Below are positions 13,949 through 15,643 of a stretch of DNA of 15,643 bases, one piece after another (positions within the stretch are counted from its first letter, which is position 1; each line of letters starts with the position of its first letter). The notes beneath the pieces were generated by a model, which was not told where the DNA came from, did no database searches, and was given only the letters and a program-made list of their open reading frames with translations. The position numbers and the translations under genes were made by a program. This stretch comes from Sabulitectum sp964386635. Its GTDB lineage: Bacteria; Fermentibacterota; Fermentibacteria; Fermentibacterales; JCC-6. The stretch spans positions 1 to 15,643 of the forward strand of contig CAYLRO010000052.1 of the NCBI GenBank assembly GCA_964386635.1. Reading direction: 5' to 3'.

Positions 13949-15147
13949 TGAAAACTATAGCAGTATTGCTTCTTGCGGCGGGAACACTTTTTGCTGTTGC
14001 TTTTGAAGAATATGCCCAGGTCAATTTCGTTTCCGACAGCATCGTGTACGGAGATGGTCTCAGAAAAGATGTTACAGCGGGTTTCAGGCTCACAGGCAGT
14101 AACTGGGACGTAACACTGACAGAGGACTGGGTTACTGCCGGTGAAGGTTCTGTTCTTGAGCGATTCTACAGAAACAGAATAGAGTCCGGCCTTCAGGGCA
14201 GAGTACACTTCGGAAGATTCACCGTTAATCCTGAAATTCAGTTTGACCTGGATATGGACAGTTCAGAAATAGTGATGCCCGTTGCTCTGGCGGAAGGTTA
14301 CAGAAACTCCTCCTTCCAGCCTGCCATGTCACTGGTTTATTCAATACCTGGAATTCTTCAGGTAACCGGCAGCGGCAGATACTGGGTAAGAGATGTGGCT
14401 GCTCTGGGTTCAGACATGGACAGTGAATGGTCCGAGATGCGCTACAGCGGTCAGGCTGTCTGGAATACTCCTGCAGGAGCATACCTGGCAGTAGGCGGTC
14501 TCTCTCACCAGACAAAGCTTGATGGATACGGATACGATGAAAGCTGGTCAAGAGTGGACATTGCCGCGGGATATCAGCCTCTTCGCTTCCCAACAAGAAC
14601 AGTTATCACCACTGAGGCCGAGTATTCTCTCTACACTGGCGAGGACTACACAGGAATGAGCCTGCCGGACAGATTTACAGCAAGACTAAGGGCTGTTCAG
14701 AACCTGGCTCAGAACCTTACCTTCAATATCACCTTTTCACAGGCAGCCGATTTCTACGAAGATGAAACTGCCTTCGGACCGTTTCAAAGTGCTCTTCGCA
14801 CCAGATTCAAGTTTGCAGGCTGGGGCGATGTTCCGTCATCTGTTACAGTGGGAGGTCAGTTCACTGAATCTTCTGTAACAACCAGACTTGGTGAGATAGA
14901 AGGAAGACTAAGCCTCTACTCAGGTCTTTCAGCCCTGATGACAGGCAGACTCTGGTACGGACCCAGTTCCGTGGAGAACACAGGAGGATACCGCACCAGG
15001 GAGATCATCGGAGGAGGCCTCGAGTTCAGAATGGACAATGGGCTGAACACATTTGTCGTTTACGAACGTGAAGCTTCCAACCTTGAGCCGAATGAAGTGT
15101 GGGGAAGAGTCCGCGGTGGAATAGGATTCTATCCGGCCTCTCACTGA
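13948..15147 (+). CDS. Probable outer-membrane beta-barrel protein of the ferredoxin operon
   Basis: Start chosen at ATG 13948 (399 aa). It overlaps the previous stop as TGATG, has AAGGAG 10 bases upstream, and gives a signal peptide (MKTIAVLLLAAGTLFAVAF). An in-frame ATG at 13903 would only add a polar extension out of a ferredoxin gene. The mature protein is a series of amphipathic strands bounded by aromatic residues and turn-rich loops (KDVTAGFRLTG, WDVTLTEDWVTAGEG, GRVHFGRFTVNPEIQFDLD, GAYLAVGGLSHQT, FTARLRAVQNLAQNLTFNITFSQ, VWGRVRGGIGFYP), estimated at 16 or more strands. It contains no cysteine. No homologue family is recognised. By context it may be the outer-membrane partner of the exported ferredoxins. 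Confidence 0.82.
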   Translation: MKTIAVLLLAAGTLFAVAFEEYAQVNFVSDSIVYGDGLRKDVTAGFRLTGSNWDVTLTEDWVTAGEGSVLERFYRNRIESGLQGRVHFGRFTVNPEIQFDLDMDSSEIVMPVALAEGYRNSSFQPAMSLVYSIPGILQVTGSGRYWVRDVAALGSDMDSEWSEMRYSGQAVWNTPAGAYLAVGGLSHQTKLDGYGYDESWSRVDIAAGYQPLRFPTRTVITTEAEYSLYTGEDYTGMSLPDRFTARLRAVQNLAQNLTFNITFSQAADFYEDETAFGPFQSALRTRFKFAGWGDVPSSVTVGGQFTESSVTTRLGEIEGRLSLYSGLSALMTGRLWYGPSSVENTGGYRTREIIGGGLEFRMDNGLNTFVVYEREASNLEPNEVWGRVRGGIGFYPASH

Positions 15148-15164
15148 TACCGTGAACAAATATT

Positions 15165-15208
15165 GCCGCGGCTGTTATCTTACAGGTAACAGCCGTGGCA
15201 TTCTTTTT
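15165..15208 (+). terminator. Rho-independent terminator after the ferredoxin/barrel operon
   Basis: A 13-bp stem (GCCGCGGCTGTTA 15165-15177 with TAACAGCCGTGGC 15187-15199, one G-T wobble) encloses a 9-base loop. ATTCTTTTT follows. It lies 17 bases after the barrel stop and just before the Shine-Dalgarno sequence of the next gene, so the last gene is either separately transcribed or reached by read-through. Confidence 0.85.
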
Positions 15209-15228
15209 AAAGACAGGGAGTTTTTCTA

Positions 15229-15643
15229 ATGTTTTCGGGATTTGCCGAAGGAATCGGACTGGGACTCGCAACAGGTATCTCCTGTCTGGCATCCTGCGGA
15301 CCGATCTACCTGTCCTATCTTCTTAGTGAACAACGCTCCGGAAGACAATCTCTGGTGACTATACTCATGCTCAATCTGGGCAGGTTTGTCTCATACGCAG
15401 GCTTCGGAGCAGTTATGGGGCTTGTGGGCGGGTATGTGCCGTCATCCCTTAGAATTCCCCTTGCCTATTCCGGTTATCTGCTTTTTTCGATCTATCTGGT
15501 TGTTTCAGTTCTCCGGGTAAACAAATCCTGCAGCGGCTGTGATATTCCGCGATGGATGAAATTCACAAAGAGTCCTGTTCTTCTGGGAATACTTACAGGA
15601 TTCTCTATATGCCCTGCTTTTCTTATTGCCATGACAAGTGCTT
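15229..15643 (+). CDS. Polytopic membrane protein, DsbD_2 / TauE-SafE-like (3' end outside window)
   Basis: ATG 15229 has AGGGAG 8 bases upstream. The frame is open to the right edge (138 full codons), so the protein is incomplete. It opens with a membrane segment containing GLATGISCLASCGPIYLSYL (C19, C23), as in the 'urease accessory UreH-like / DsbD_2' branch of the sulfite-exporter and CcdA-like superfamily. Further membrane segments are visible at about 43-69 and 76-94. KSCSGCD, a CxxC pair at about residues 100-103, follows. The last visible segment, LLGILTGFSICPAFLIAMTSA, repeats the TG-x-x-C-P theme of the first. DsbD/CcdA proteins carry electrons across the inner membrane via such cysteines. 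Transport of metal or sulfite is the alternative. It sits beside the exported ferredoxin genes. Confidence 0.82.
   Translation, partial: MFSGFAEGIGLGLATGISCLASCGPIYLSYLLSEQRSGRQSLVTILMLNLGRFVSYAGFGAVMGLVGGYVPSSLRIPLAYSGYLLFSIYLVVSVLRVNKSCSGCDIPRWMKFTKSPVLLGILTGFSICPAFLIAMTSA

Noticed and set aside
9799..15159. The string ACCGTGAACAA occurs near the tRNA-Ser (about 9799) and after the barrel gene (about 15149)
   Set aside because: Eleven bases shared between two intergenic spots may be chance; flanks differ and no duplicated element or attachment-site logic is evident.
1..15643. CRISPR array, insertion sequence, transposase or phage genes
   Set aside because: No regularly spaced repeats, no transposase or phage motifs, and no target-site duplications were seen on either strand.

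Overview
The window reads as ordinary double-membrane bacterial chromosome carrying one unusual operon. Evidence for a diderm: several Sec signal peptides, lipoproteins with lipoboxes, two probable outer-membrane beta-barrels, an HtrA-type periplasmic protease, and a secreted protein whose C-terminus looks like a FlgD/T9SS-type sorting domain. Base composition looks fairly balanced by eye (not counted). Gene density is high and many starts are coupled. The mix of FlgD-like C-terminal domains, DUF1566 proteins, small lipoproteins and clostridial-type redox genes would suit an uncultured FCB-type lineage (Fermentibacterota is my best guess). That placement is inference; no rRNA or marker phylogeny is visible.

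Layout. Left part (1-5118): a two-domain iron-sulfur flavoprotein-like NAD(P)H oxidoreductase that runs off the left edge (-); a secreted double-DUF1566 protein with a sorting tail (-); a divergent small beta-barrel protein (+); then a coupled FMN-reductase / Bcp peroxiredoxin pair (-). Between these lie inverted and tandem repeats that may be operators. Middle part (5145-9926): a lipoprotein built from two similar repeats (+) with a terminator that lies inside the convergent S10 carboxypeptidase gene (-), an HtrA protease (-), a divergent CPBP membrane protease (+), and tRNA-Ser(CGA) (-). Next (9955-11887): a tightly overlapping minus-strand trio of an exported beta-propeller-like protein, an endonuclease III-like DNA glycosylase and a cupin.

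Right part (12057-15643), the most interesting: a plus-strand operon of four consecutive ferredoxin-like proteins, each starting with an export signal (one a lipoprotein whose first dicluster domain appears inserted in a fibronectin-III-like fold, then three progressively smaller dicluster proteins). They overlap into one another and into a cysteine-free outer-membrane beta-barrel gene. After a strong terminator comes a polytopic DsbD_2/TauE-SafE-like membrane protein with conserved cysteines, cut by the right edge. 4Fe-4S ferredoxins are normally cytoplasmic, so a set predicted to lie outside the inner membrane next to a barrel and a thiol/electron transporter suggests an extracytoplasmic, haem-free electron-transfer chain. 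That system-level function is inference.
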